Shown here one piece after another: positions 32,371 through 40,877 of a stretch of 64,000 bases of DNA. A model generated the notes under the pieces. It searched no databases. It was not told the origin of the DNA and worked only from the letters and a program-made list of their open reading frames with translations. A program made the position numbers and the translations under genes. Each line of letters starts with the position of its first letter. The stretch's first letter is position 1. The DNA comes from an uncultured Prevotellaceae bacterium (lineage in GTDB: Bacteria > Bacteroidota > Bacteroidia > Bacteroidales > Bacteroidaceae): NCBI GenBank assembly GCA_902764705.1, contig CACWWZ010000011.1, positions 1 through 64,000 of the forward strand, written 5' to 3'.

Positions 32371-34025
32371 AAGCGTAATAATTCCTTGGCATTTTGTATA
32401 GCAGCGTCTGTCACGTCACTGCCGCTAAGCATCTGGGCGATTTCGCTGATGCGTTGTTGTTCTGTTAGTTCCTCCATGCGGCTGATGGTACCTTGCGGTG
32501 TTTCCTTCTTTGAAACACGGTAGTGGTGACTGCCCAGCGCCGCTATCTGGGGCAGGTGAGTGATTGAGACAACCTGACGTTCCATGCGTCCCATCTCCTG
32601 CATCATCTCGGCCATCTTCTCGGCAATCTTTCCGCTGACACCTGTATCAATTTCGTCGAAGATGATGGTGGGCAACTTCACAGCTCCGCTGATCATTGCT
32701 TTCAGCGACAGCATCACACGGGCTATCTCACCGCCTGAAGCAACCTGTGCCACGGGTTGGAGTGGGGTAGACGTATTGGCTGAGAAGAGGAATGATACCG
32801 AGTCCTGTCCGTTCTTGTTCAGCTCGCCTTGTTGGATGTTCACTTCGAAACGCACGTTGGGCATTCCTAGGGGAACCAGTCGCTGTCGGAGTTGGGCTTC
32901 TATCTGGGTTGCGGCCTGCTGGCGCAACTTAGTCAGCTCGTTGGCCTGTTGCTTGCTTTTGAGGGTTAGCTGTTGGCATTGGGCTGTAAGTTCAGCAAGT
33001 GCTTCATCGCTGTTTTCAATGCCTGCCAATTGCTGTTTCAGTTCGTCACGCCGGTTGATGAGTTCATCGACAGTATCAACGTGATATTTCTTTTCCAGCT
33101 CGTATATCCTGTCGAGTCGGGCATTGATCCGGTCTAGTTCGCTGGGGTCGAAATCTGTTTTTTCAAGCATGCTATTCACCTCGTCGGCAATGTCCTTCAG
33201 TTCGATGTAACAGCTATCCAGACGTTCGGAGAGTTCTGCTGAATTGGGCATGACTTGGCTGATACCCTTAAGTGAGTGAAACGCATCGCGTACCAGACTG
33301 ACAGCTCCTGTCTCGTCGGCAGCAAGTGCATTGTCGGCTTCGTATAGGGCGGTCTTGATATCCTCGGCGTGCTCCATAGTCTCACTTTGCTGCTCCAGTT
33401 CCTCCTGTTCGTCAACTGCGAGTTTTGCATTCTCCAACTCTTCGTATTGGAACTGCAGAAAGTCCAAATTCTGCCGGTTCCGCTCGATGTCGTCCTTCAG
33501 TTCTTGCAGTTGTTTTTTAGCCGTTAGTAATTGGCTGTAGGTCTGCTGGTAGGTGTCTAGTTGCTGTGCATCCTGGGCGATGATGTCCACCACATTCAGC
33601 TGGAAGTCCTGTTTCTGTAACAGCAGGTTCTGGTGCTGAGAATGTACGTCTACTAATTGTTCGCCAAATTCTTTTAACATACTGAGACTCACTGGTGTAT
33701 CGTTGATGAATGAGCGGCTCTTTCCTGCAGCTGTCAACTCTCTGCGGATGATGGTATCCGCTGCGTCGAACTCAATCTCGTTCTCGTCGAAGAATGCTTC
33801 CATCGCATAGTTCGATAGGTCGAAGTGAGCTTCTATCACACACTTGTCGGCTCCGCTTTTGATGGCCTTCGAGTCTGCACGCTGACCCAGCAATAGTCCG
33901 ATGGCTCCGAGGATGATACTCTTACCAGCACCGGTCTCCCCCGTTATCACCGAGAAACCCTGATGCAGTTCAATGTCCAACTCATCGATCAGCGTAAAAT
34001 TCTTGATATATAAGTGCTTTAGCAT
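32367..34025 (-). CDS. recN: DNA repair protein RecN
   Basis: A 552-residue SMC-like ATPase of double-strand break repair. It begins MLKHLYIKNFTLIDELDIEL and has a Walker A (VITGETGAGKSIILGAI), a long central coiled coil (about 150-360), the signature VASGGEIARVMLSLKAM, a Walker B (PTIIFDEIDTGVSGKIAEK) and the H-loop VSITHLPQIAALG. I chose the ATG at 34025 because the longer frame runs through a repeat array and adds no conserved sequence. It lies between the PorD-like gene upstream and the protease-TPR gene downstream, all on the minus strand. Confidence 0.96.
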   Translation of the reverse strand: MLKHLYIKNFTLIDELDIELHQGFSVITGETGAGKSIILGAIGLLLGQRADSKAIKSGADKCVIEAHFDLSNYAMEAFFDENEIEFDAADTIIRRELTAAGKSRSFINDTPVSLSMLKEFGEQLVDVHSQHQNLLLQKQDFQLNVVDIIAQDAQQLDTYQQTYSQLLTAKKQLQELKDDIERNRQNLDFLQFQYEELENAKLAVDEQEELEQQSETMEHAEDIKTALYEADNALAADETGAVSLVRDAFHSLKGISQVMPNSAELSERLDSCYIELKDIADEVNSMLEKTDFDPSELDRINARLDRIYELEKKYHVDTVDELINRRDELKQQLAGIENSDEALAELTAQCQQLTLKSKQQANELTKLRQQAATQIEAQLRQRLVPLGMPNVRFEVNIQQGELNKNGQDSVSFLFSANTSTPLQPVAQVASGGEIARVMLSLKAMISGAVKLPTIIFDEIDTGVSGKIAEKMAEMMQEMGRMERQVVSITHLPQIAALGSHHYRVSKKETPQGTISRMEELTEQQRISEIAQMLSGSDVTDAAIQNAKELLRL

Positions 34026-34030
34026 ATCAT

Positions 34031-34065
34031 AAAGTTCAATGTTCAAAGATCAATGTTCAAAGGTT
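34031..34065. repeat. 7-mer array between the PorD-like gene and recN, 5 units
   Basis: AAAGTTC, AATGTTC, AAAGATC, AATGTTC and AAAGGTT follow at exact 7-nt steps. The last unit reaches the stop codon of the PorD-like gene, and the first lies 5 nt before the recN ATG. Confidence 0.7.
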
Positions 34066-34978
34066 ACTGCTTTATCTTTTCCCACGCGTCATTCTGTGAG
34101 GCGTTAATGTTGAACAATAGGTCGTAGACGGCCTCTTTCTCTTTCTGGGTACCTTTGCCTTTGTAGATGTTGGCCAGTTCGTCGCGCTTGTAGTCAGTCC
34201 AAATCTGGGGCAGCAACGACAGCGGCTTCTCTTCGTGGGCCTTCTTCAGCAGTTCCAGGGCGGTGGTCACATTAGTCCTTCCGCGCTCGGCATTTTGTGC
34301 CATCTCATCGAGTCCCGTGCGGTAGTAGTCGTACTGCAACTGACGGAACGGTTTCATGGCCTCGTCCAGATAGTCATTGATAATGGCAAAACGGTTGCGG
34401 CTGGTCTCAAAGGCCTTCCAGCCCGTAAATCCCAGGTCCTGCGCGTTGTTGGTCAGTTGCATGCATCGTTGCAGCACATCCGTTCCTCCCAAGGGTGAGA
34501 ACGAGTCGAGGTCCAGTCCGATGATGAGGTAGGCATAGTACGCCATCAACGCCGTCAGCTGGTTGTCTACGACCTCGTCGTTAAAGTTCAGCTGGTCGAA
34601 CTGCACGAAGTCGAAATTGAAGTCGGCATCTTTATTATTATAGAGGGTAGTGGTGTAAGCCGAGTTATATACAGGACGGTTGGCCTGGATCATCGCCGTA
34701 CACGAGAAGCGGTTCTCCGACCGGTCGTACTTTGTTACCGTCAGGTTGAAGTTGCAGACGATGCGCTCGTTCTTCTGAAATTGCAGCTCCGTCCATTGGC
34801 GGTCGTTCATCCACTGCTCCAGCGTCTGCTGCAGATTCTCGAACACGCTCTTGTCCGTACCCTCAATCTGCTGGCTGTTGATGTTGATTTTCACCTGCAG
34901 TTCCTGGGCGCATACATTGCTTGCCAACAGGATGATTCCTGCCAGCAGCAACCTGCGTAAACATTCGTTATAATTCAT
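34064..34978 (-). CDS. DUF4835 family protein (PorD-like)
   Basis: A 304-residue exported protein with a signal peptide (RRLLLAGIILLASNVCAQ). The mature part matches DUF4835: QELQVKININSQQIEGTDKS, then VFENLQQTLEQWMNDRQWT, YDRSENRFSCTAMIQANRPVY and YAYLIIGLDLDSFSPLGG. As I recall, some annotation pipelines name this family type IX secretion protein PorD; I regard the family as secure and the functional name as tentative. The gene order DUF4835-recN is common in Bacteroidales. It is transcribed leftward from a promoter shared in the divergent gap with uxaC. Confidence 0.85.
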   Translation of the reverse strand: MNYNECLRRLLLAGIILLASNVCAQELQVKININSQQIEGTDKSVFENLQQTLEQWMNDRQWTELQFQKNERIVCNFNLTVTKYDRSENRFSCTAMIQANRPVYNSAYTTTLYNNKDADFNFDFVQFDQLNFNDEVVDNQLTALMAYYAYLIIGLDLDSFSPLGGTDVLQRCMQLTNNAQDLGFTGWKAFETSRNRFAIINDYLDEAMKPFRQLQYDYYRTGLDEMAQNAERGRTNVTTALELLKKAHEEKPLSLLPQIWTDYKRDELANIYKGKGTQKEKEAVYDLLFNINASQNDAWEKIKQ

Positions 34979-34990
34979 TATTAACTTATT

Positions 34991-35046
34991 TTCTTAATTC
35001 TTAACTCTTAATTCTTAACTCTTAACTCTTAATTCTTAACTTATTT
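34991..35046. repeat. 7-mer array upstream of the PorD-like gene, 8 units
   Basis: The longest array in the window. Seven consecutive heptamers are either TTCTTAA or CTCTTAA (starts 34991 to 35033 in steps of 7), followed by a degenerate CTTATTT. It occupies the leader between the PorD-like gene start and its -7 box. Confidence 0.8.
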
Positions 35047-35051
35047 GGCGG

Positions 35052-35059
35052 CAAAGGTA
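35052..35059 (-). promoter_or_regulatory. -7 box of the PorD-like/recN operon
   Basis: Minus-strand TACCTTTG at 35059-35052. The leader that follows is about 75 nt and contains the long heptamer array. Confidence 0.65.
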
Positions 35060-35093
35060 AACAAAAATCTCGAAACTGCAAAGAAACTACGAC

Positions 35094-35105
35094 AACGTTT
35101 ACGTT
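35094..35105. promoter_or_regulatory. Candidate operator upstream of uxaC
   Basis: AACGT-TT-ACGTT is a perfect palindrome with the CG-rich core typical of LacI-family sites. The 10-mer AACGTTTACG recurs upstream of galM (46917). It lies about 50 nt upstream of the uxaC -7 box. Confidence 0.4.
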
Positions 35106-35156
35106 AATTTTTCTTCAAAAAACAAAGAATTATTCGTAGAAATGGATTCTTTTCGA

Positions 35157-35164
35157 TAACTTTG
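35157..35164 (+). promoter_or_regulatory. -7 box of uxaC
   Basis: TAACTTTG, 41 nt before the uxaC start codon. No good -33 match is evident, which would fit an activator-dependent promoter. Confidence 0.55.
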
Positions 35165-35205
35165 CAGACAATTCGACAAACACTTAAAACAAATACATAA
35201 AGAAA

Positions 35206-36612
35206 ATGAAAGCTTTTAACGACAAAAACTTCGTGCTGGAGACTGAGGTTGCCCAGGACTTGTATCACAACCATGCGGCTAAGATGCCCATCATCGACTA
35301 TCATTGTCACCTGATTCCCGAGATGGTGGCCAACGACCACAAGTTCAAGAGCATCACTGAGTTGTGGCTTGGTGGTGACCACTACAAGTGGCGTGCTATG
35401 CGTACCAACGGTGTTGACGAGCGCTACTGCACGGGTAAGGATACCACTGATTGGGAGAAGTTCGAGAAGTGGGCCGAGACTGTGCCCTATACCCTGCGTA
35501 ACCCGCTGTACCACTGGACCCATCTGGAACTGAAGACGGCTTTCGGTATCGAGAAATTGTTGAGTCCTAAGACTGCCCGCGAGATTTTCGACGAGTGTAA
35601 CGAGAAGCTGAAGCAGCCCGAGTTCAGTGCCCGTGGTCTGATGAAGCACTACAACGTAGAGTGTGTCTGCACCACCGACGATCCTGTCGACGACCTGCAC
35701 AACCACATCGAGTATGCCCGTAACAAGGCTGCCGACGACCCCATCATGATTCCCGCCTGGCGTCCTGACAAGGCCATGAACATCGAGAAACCCGAGTTCA
35801 GCGCCTATGTTAACCAGCTGGAGCAGGTGAGCGGTGTCACTATTACTAAGTTTGCCGACATGATCGATGCTCTGAAGAAGCGCCACGAGTTCTTCGAGGC
35901 CCAGGGCTCCAAGCTCTCTGACCACGGTATCGAGGAGTTCTACGACGAGGAGTACACCGATTCGCAGATTGAGACCATCTTCGAGAAGGCCATGCGTGGC
36001 CAGCAGCTCTCAAATCTCGAGATCCGCCAGTACAAGAACTGCTTCCTCACCGTGATGGCTGAAATGGATGCCGATGCCGGTTGGACCCAGCAGTTCCACT
36101 ATGGTGCCATCCGCGACAATAATACCGCCATGTACAACCAGCTTGGCCCCGACACCGGTTTCGACTCCATCGGTGAGTTCAACACCGCCAAGGCCATGTC
36201 GAAGTTCCTCAATAAGCTCAACATGGAGGGTAAGCTCACGCGTACCATTTTATATACGCTGAATCCCTGTGCCAACGAGGTCATTGCCACCATGCTTGGC
36301 AACTTCCAGGGTGGCGAACCCGGCAAGATCCAGTTCGGTTCAGGCTGGTGGTTCAACGACCAGATGGACGGCATGATCCGTCAGATGAATGCCCTCTCGG
36401 TACTCGGTCTGCTCTCACGTTTCGTGGGTATGCTCACCGACAGCCGTTCGTTCCTCAGCTATCCGCGTCACGAGTACTTCCGTCGCATTCTCTGCAATCT
36501 GCTGGGTAATGATGTGGAGAAGGGCTTGCTGCCTGACGACCGCGAACTGCTGAGCCGCATGGTTGAGGACATCTCCTACAACAACGCCAAGAACTATTTT
36601 AAGTTCTATTAA
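35206..36612 (+). CDS. uxaC: Glucuronate isomerase UxaC
   Basis: A cytoplasmic amidohydrolase-fold isomerase that converts glucuronate to fructuronate (and galacturonate to tagaturonate), the first step of hexuronate use from pectin or xylan side chains. The 468 residues match the family. Visible motifs are MPIIDYHCHLIPEMVAND (metal-binding HxH), CTTDDPVDDLHNH, IRDNNTAMYNQLGPDTGFDS and GMLTDSRSFLSYPRHEYFRR. It stands alone, without uxaB or uxuA neighbours, and has its own promoter, operator candidate and terminator. Confidence 0.96.
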   Translation: MKAFNDKNFVLETEVAQDLYHNHAAKMPIIDYHCHLIPEMVANDHKFKSITELWLGGDHYKWRAMRTNGVDERYCTGKDTTDWEKFEKWAETVPYTLRNPLYHWTHLELKTAFGIEKLLSPKTAREIFDECNEKLKQPEFSARGLMKHYNVECVCTTDDPVDDLHNHIEYARNKAADDPIMIPAWRPDKAMNIEKPEFSAYVNQLEQVSGVTITKFADMIDALKKRHEFFEAQGSKLSDHGIEEFYDEEYTDSQIETIFEKAMRGQQLSNLEIRQYKNCFLTVMAEMDADAGWTQQFHYGAIRDNNTAMYNQLGPDTGFDSIGEFNTAKAMSKFLNKLNMEGKLTRTILYTLNPCANEVIATMLGNFQGGEPGKIQFGSGWWFNDQMDGMIRQMNALSVLGLLSRFVGMLTDSRSFLSYPRHEYFRRILCNLLGNDVEKGLLPDDRELLSRMVEDISYNNAKNYFKFY

Positions 36613-36629
36613 GCGAGGTAATCTCAATG

Positions 36630-36668
36630 TCTCCCGTCTTGCTTTTTGCAGGGCGGGAGATATTTTTT
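36630..36668 (+). terminator. uxaC terminator
   Basis: TCTCCCG and CGGGAGA pair at the base, with a further GC pairing around a T-rich loop, and are followed by TATTTTTTT. Confidence 0.8.
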
Positions 36669-36680
36669 TGCCCATTCTGC

Positions 36681-36709
36681 TTGTTTTATTAAAAAAATGC
36701 TTACTTTTG
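36681..36709 (+). promoter_or_regulatory. Promoter of the TPR sensor kinase
   Basis: TTG (36681-36683) and TACTTTTG (36702-36709) with an 18-nt spacer, slightly short. The start codon is 29 nt downstream. Confidence 0.55.
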
Positions 36710-36738
36710 CAGTGCGAAACAAAAAATGAACATCAGAT

Positions 36739-38235
36739 ATGAATAGAAAATTAGTAATCTTATTCGTGAATCTGCTTTTCTGCTGTACGGTCGCTTTTGC
36801 ACAGGAGAAAAGTGAACTGCAGAAGCGTGCAGAAGCTATTGATCCTCAGGAGAACATCGTCTTGGCGCGCTCTACCTACATCCATGCCTTCAACGACTAT
36901 GCCAACAAGGGCCAGATTCTGCTTGGCGCCCAGTGTGCCGCCAAAGCCGCAGCGCTTTACTACAAGGAGAACTACTATCAGGAGGCTTTCGACCTGTTGC
37001 GCCGTGCCGACCAGGTTACTTCAGCCAGTAGCCTTTCGTCAGCCCAGCAGGCAGCAGCCCACTACTTTACCACCAAGGAGCGCTTGCAGATGTATATCAA
37101 GATGCGCCGCGTGGAGAGTGCCAAGGAACAGCTGAAGATTTTGGAGAACCACGCTGCTCTGGCTTCCAACGACGATACCACTAACGACTTGCTCTATACC
37201 AAGGCTATCTATTACTACACCTTCGGCATGAATGCCCAGGGTAATGCCGTTTTCAAGGAAATGGCCGACAAACTTACCGCCAGCAAGGAGTATGACAAGG
37301 TTGATGAGGTTTATCAGACGCTCATTGCCAACGGCCGCAAGTCGGGTAGTGCCAGCATGGTAGCCCAGTCGTACAGCAACTACATGGCATGGAAGGACTC
37401 TACCAATGCCCTGAAGCACGCGGATGAGATTAAGGCCCTGAAGCAGCAGATTGCCGACAACGAGGCCTCTATCGCCGATAAAGACAGTTCGCTGACCACG
37501 CGCTGGGTTTTCATTGTAGGCCTGCTTATCCTGGCTGGTGTCCTGGCTGCAGCGTTGGTAGTAGGAGCCGTCATCTTGATGCGCTTCATCCTGCTTACCC
37601 GCCGTCAGAAGAAGAACATCCAGCTGGCTAACGAGAGTAACGCCCTGAAGGCGAAGTTCATCAGCAACATCTCTGCTCAGCTCGAACCCACCTTCCGCAA
37701 ACTCGACAGTCGCCAACCCGAAGTTCAAGCCCTGCTCGACTTCTCGGAGCATATTCAGACACTCTCCGAACTGGAGAACTCTTCAGAGCCCGTCGAACTC
37801 GAGGACGTCCAGGTGCAGCAGTTCTGCGAGGAGCTGATGGATCAGATCCGCGACCAGGTGAAGCCCGACGTCACGCTGACTGTCAACGCCCCGAAAATGA
37901 ATGTTCCCTTGAATCGCGACTACGTGTCCCACATTCTTTCCCACCTGCTGGCCAATGCCGCAGAGTACACACCGGCCGAAGGGAAGATTACACTCGAATA
38001 CAAGAAGCGCGGACAGCACAGCCACCAGTTCCTCGTCTCTGACACTGGTGCCGGCATCCCTGAGGAGCAGCGCGAAGACCTCTTCAAGCCCTTCCTCCAG
38101 ATTCGTGACCTGACTACTGGCGACGGCCTCGGACTGCCTATCTGCAAACAGATGGCACTCCACATGAATGGCGATCTCGATGTCGACCCTGCCTTCACCA
38201 AAGGCACGCGCTTCGTCCTCGAGCTCCACGCTTAA
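36739..38235 (+). CDS. TPR sensor kinase-like protein lacking the phospho-acceptor His
   Basis: A 498-residue protein with a signal peptide (1-21), a periplasmic helical TPR-like sensor (30-235), a short coiled coil, and a transmembrane helix (about 256-285). Its cytoplasmic part looks like a histidine kinase. The segment that should be the H-box reads FISNISAQLEPTF, with Ala313 where His is expected (normally ISHELRTP). The ATPase domain has an N-box (HLLANAAEYT, Asn406), a G1 box (DTGAGIPE) and a G2 box (GDGLGLPICKQ), so ATP binding is probable. It may be a pseudokinase, a phosphatase-only sensor or a partner in a heterodimer. No response regulator is adjacent. Confidence 0.82.
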   Translation: MNRKLVILFVNLLFCCTVAFAQEKSELQKRAEAIDPQENIVLARSTYIHAFNDYANKGQILLGAQCAAKAAALYYKENYYQEAFDLLRRADQVTSASSLSSAQQAAAHYFTTKERLQMYIKMRRVESAKEQLKILENHAALASNDDTTNDLLYTKAIYYYTFGMNAQGNAVFKEMADKLTASKEYDKVDEVYQTLIANGRKSGSASMVAQSYSNYMAWKDSTNALKHADEIKALKQQIADNEASIADKDSSLTTRWVFIVGLLILAGVLAAALVVGAVILMRFILLTRRQKKNIQLANESNALKAKFISNISAQLEPTFRKLDSRQPEVQALLDFSEHIQTLSELENSSEPVELEDVQVQQFCEELMDQIRDQVKPDVTLTVNAPKMNVPLNRDYVSHILSHLLANAAEYTPAEGKITLEYKKRGQHSHQFLVSDTGAGIPEEQREDLFKPFLQIRDLTTGDGLGLPICKQMALHMNGDLDVDPAFTKGTRFVLELHA

Positions 38236-38268
38236 GTCGCTGCTTCATTTACGTTCCACGTGTTCCAC

Positions 38269-39249
38269 ATGCTTCGCAGACTGTTCACCGTTCTGTTGCT
38301 CGTGGTGGTGCTTGGCGTTTCAGCCCAGCAGGTGGTGGTCAATCGTCAGCACCACTTCCGTAAGACCGTTCCGGCAGGCAACTATAGCGGCATCTGCTGG
38401 CTCGGTGGCAATCGCTATGCTGTTGTCGACGACAAGTCGCCTACGGCTGGCTTCCGTCCGTTAACCATACAGATAGACTCCCTGACGGGCGACATCCTTT
38501 CCGTGCGTGCCGACAGTTTTATCACCAGCCATCAGCCTAACCGCGACGAGGAGGGCATCTGCTACGTTCCGCACACCAACACCGTGCTTGTCAGTAGCGA
38601 GAGCGACGGACAAATCATTGAATACACCCTCGACGGACAGCTCACCGGGCGCCGGCTCAACATACCCGAAGTTTTTGCCGACATCTACAGTAACCGTGGC
38701 TTCGAGGCACTCACCTACAATGCCGTCACCCGTCAGTTTTGGACCACTACCGAGAATTCACTGAAGTGCGACGGTCAGAAGCCCAACATCCGCCGCGCCA
38801 TTACCAACCGCCTACGACTGCAGAGCTTCGGCGACAATCTGCAACCGCTCTATCAGTATTGGTACGTCACCGACACCCTTACTGCCGATAGTTCTGAGGG
38901 TAAGTGTACGCTCGGTGTCAGTGGCTTGGCAGCCCTTGACGACGGGCGTATCGTCGTCCTTGAACGTCTGGTACATAAAACCTCTACCGGCATCGGCTCC
39001 CACGTCCGTGTCCGTCTTTATCTGGTCTCGCCCGCCGACCATCAGCCCGGTGCGGAACTCCCCAAACAACTGCTTGCCGACTTCCGCACTGCCGTCAACC
39101 TCACACGGCGCAACTTCGCTAACTACGAAGGCCTCTGTGCCGGTCCCCGCTTGGCCGATGGCCGCCAGGTTCTCCTCCTCGTTGCCGACTCGCAAAACCA
39201 GTATAAAGGCCTCCTCCGCGATTGGTTTAGGACCATTGTCCTACCATAG
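38269..39249 (+). CDS. Phytase-like esterase domain protein, exported
   Basis: A 326-residue precursor with a signal peptide (LRRLFTVLLLVVVLGVSAQ). The mature region matches the esterase-like activity of phytase family (PF13449): YSGICWLGGNRYAVVDDKS, then NRDEEGICYVPHTNTVLVSS, NRGFEALTYNA, SGLAALDDGRIVVLER and NYEGLCAGPRLADG. These are beta-propeller proteins of uncertain substrate. I chose the ATG at 38269 over a GTG three codons earlier. It follows the sensor-like kinase by 33 nt without a separate promoter and ends at a terminator, so the two probably form an operon. Confidence 0.82.
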   Translation: MLRRLFTVLLLVVVLGVSAQQVVVNRQHHFRKTVPAGNYSGICWLGGNRYAVVDDKSPTAGFRPLTIQIDSLTGDILSVRADSFITSHQPNRDEEGICYVPHTNTVLVSSESDGQIIEYTLDGQLTGRRLNIPEVFADIYSNRGFEALTYNAVTRQFWTTTENSLKCDGQKPNIRRAITNRLRLQSFGDNLQPLYQYWYVTDTLTADSSEGKCTLGVSGLAALDDGRIVVLERLVHKTSTGIGSHVRVRLYLVSPADHQPGAELPKQLLADFRTAVNLTRRNFANYEGLCAGPRLADGRQVLLLVADSQNQYKGLLRDWFRTIVLP

Positions 39250-39287
39250 CCCGCAAGTGCACCCATCAGACCAACTGTCACAAAAAG

Positions 39288-39325
39288 AGGTGGCATTCCT
39301 TTCGTAGAGTGCCACCTTTTTTTCA
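39288..39325 (+). terminator. Terminator after the phytase-like gene
   Basis: AGGTGGCA and TGCCACCT form a perfect 8-bp stem preceded by A residues and followed by seven T residues. Confidence 0.8.
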
Positions 39326-39328
39326 TTG

Positions 39329-39382
39329 TTTACATCATCGTGGCCGCCCTGTCAGGAGCTGGCGCCGCAACAATGATGTAAA
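39329..39382. repeat. Long imperfect inverted repeat
   Basis: TTTACATCAT (39329-39338) and ATGATGTAAA (39373-39382) are perfect 10-bp arms. The pairing extends imperfectly inward through GC-rich sequence. It is not followed by a T-tract. It sits in the 390-nt gap before the AAA+ ATPase gene. Confidence 0.55.
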
Positions 39383-39440
39383 TAAATTAGTGTTTTCCAT
39401 ACTCGTGTTTTTCATTGTTTTTACCATTATTTTGCATGAC

Positions 39441-39472
39441 TAGCGGCCGTTGCGATAACGACCGCTATTTTT
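39441..39472 (+). terminator. Hairpin with T-tract in the gap before the AAA+ ATPase
   Basis: TAGCGGCCGTT and AACGACCGCTA pair with one mismatch around GCGAT and are followed by TTTTT. It looks like a rho-independent terminator but has no obvious gene of its own, since the phytase-like gene already has one. It may mark the edge of a lost or inserted segment. I see no gene in 39383-39590. Confidence 0.5.
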
Positions 39473-39591
39473 CCTGAGATGGCAGGGGACTGGTACCTGA
39501 CATACTGATGTCTGATGTATGATGGAAGAGGGTAGATGGCTAAGGTCATTAAATACATTCTTTGTTCTTTTATAGAATTTCTATTATAGAA

Positions 39592-39623
39592 TTTGTATAA
39601 TTGATTTTTTTTGCTTACTTTTG
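39592..39623 (+). promoter_or_regulatory. Promoter of the second AAA+ ATPase
   Basis: TTTG (39592-39595) and TACTTTTG (39616-39623) are spaced by 20 nt. Confidence 0.65.
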
Positions 39624-39640
39624 CACCCAAAAGTAGTATT

Positions 39641-40777
39641 ATGGAGAATCCGTTCTATATCACCGGTATCATCCCGGAACCCTATTTCTGTGACAGGGAG
39701 AAAGAAACACAGTGGATTATGCGTACACTTGGAAACAAGGCACACATCCTGCTTACCTCGCCCCGAAGAATGGGCAAGACGCAATTGATACGCCATGTTT
39801 TCGAGCAGCCGTCTATCAAAGATAATTACTATACCTTCTATTCGGATATTTATGCAACAACCAGCCTGCACGAGCTTGTGTTGTTCCTTAGTAAGGAGAT
39901 TTACTCTGTATTGGTTCCTAAAGGGAAGAGTGTGTTGAACAAATTTCTGGCGGGACTTCATTCCTTGGCTGGAAGTTTCGGCTATGATCCGGTATCCAAT
40001 ACGCCTACCTTTAATATCAAATTAGGCGATATCCACGCTCCAGAGTTGACGCTGGAAGAGATTTTTAACTATCTGGAGCAGGCCGATAAGCCTTGTATCT
40101 TTGCCATAGATGAATTCCAACAAATAGCGAATTATCCTGAGAAAAACGTAGAGGCCTTGCTTCGCACCCATATTCAGAAGTTGAACAACTGCCTGTTCAT
40201 CTATGCCGGCAGTAATCGGCATGTTCTTGAGAATATGTTCAACTCTGCAGCCCAACCCTTCTACAACAGCGCAGAGCAGATTTATCTGGACAGCATCTCC
40301 AAGGATGTCTATACGGGTTTCGCAGAAGAACAGTTTATGAATGCCAACCGAAAAATAACGCCTGAAGCAGCAGCTCTTGCCTACGATCTTTTCGAAGGGC
40401 ACACCTACTACGTTCACAATGTGCTCCACAACGCATTCGCCTATATAGCCCCCGACAAGGCCATAGATGAATCCGACATTTACAAGATACTTGGTGACAT
40501 CCTAGAGGAGAAAGGCCGTTCATTTGCCTCGGTGATGAACCAGCTCAATTACCAGCAGAAAGAATCGCTGATTGCTATTGCCAAAGAAGGCAAAGCCAGC
40601 GGTGTTACCTCTATCGTCTTTGTGAAGCGGCATGCGTTAAAATCCCCCAGTTCCGTGCAGTATGCCATTGGTGCCCTGCTGGAAAAACAACTCCTGACAT
40701 ACACTAATGCGGAACGTACAAAGGTATATAGCGTCGCTGACAAATTCCTGGAAATGTGGATTTGCAAAACATACTGA
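39641..40777 (+). CDS. AAA+ ATP-binding protein (archaeal-type ATPase superfamily)
   Basis: A 378-residue cytosolic ATPase. The start has the typical MENPFYITGIIPEPYFCDRE. Walker A is in LLTSPRRMGKTQLIRHVF, Walker B in CIFAIDEFQQI, and a sensor-like SNRHVLENMF follows. The C-terminal part is a winged-helix-like region (KESLIAIAKEGKASGVTSI). Unlike the ATPase at the left end of the window it lacks a DUF234/PD-(D/E)XK tail. Such ATPases are numerous and strain-variable in Bacteroidales; their function is unknown. The region is AT-richer than its neighbours and flanked by hairpins, compatible with insertion. I chose the ATG at 39641 because the upstream TTG lies before the -7 box. Confidence 0.78.
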   Translation: MENPFYITGIIPEPYFCDREKETQWIMRTLGNKAHILLTSPRRMGKTQLIRHVFEQPSIKDNYYTFYSDIYATTSLHELVLFLSKEIYSVLVPKGKSVLNKFLAGLHSLAGSFGYDPVSNTPTFNIKLGDIHAPELTLEEIFNYLEQADKPCIFAIDEFQQIANYPEKNVEALLRTHIQKLNNCLFIYAGSNRHVLENMFNSAAQPFYNSAEQIYLDSISKDVYTGFAEEQFMNANRKITPEAAALAYDLFEGHTYYVHNVLHNAFAYIAPDKAIDESDIYKILGDILEEKGRSFASVMNQLNYQQKESLIAIAKEGKASGVTSIVFVKRHALKSPSSVQYAIGALLEKQLLTYTNAERTKVYSVADKFLEMWICKTY

Positions 40778-40821
40778 TGGAAGACGAAGGACGGGAATAT
40801 TCCCAAATAATGCTAAATCTT

Positions 40822-40877
40822 TCTCGCAGATGGTCTCTGTCTGCGAGATTTTTTGTATTTTTGCAGTGTAACACTGC
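40822..40877 (+). promoter_or_regulatory. Terminator, promoter and +1 palindrome before the Xpt-PreA fusion
   Basis: TCTCGCAGA and TCTGCGAGA (40822-40848) plus a T-tract end the ATPase transcript. The T-tract leads into the -7 box TATTTTTG (40856-40863). The next bases form the palindrome GCAGTG-TAA-CACTGC (40863-40877) at the expected start of transcription, a classic place for a repressor site. Further down the leader a 10-bp direct repeat, CGACTGATTT, occurs at 40894 and 40916, 22 nt apart. Confidence 0.6.

Noticed and set aside
34991-35046. Possible CRISPR array
   Set aside because: Units are 7 nt and contiguous, without unique spacers, and no cas genes are present in the window.
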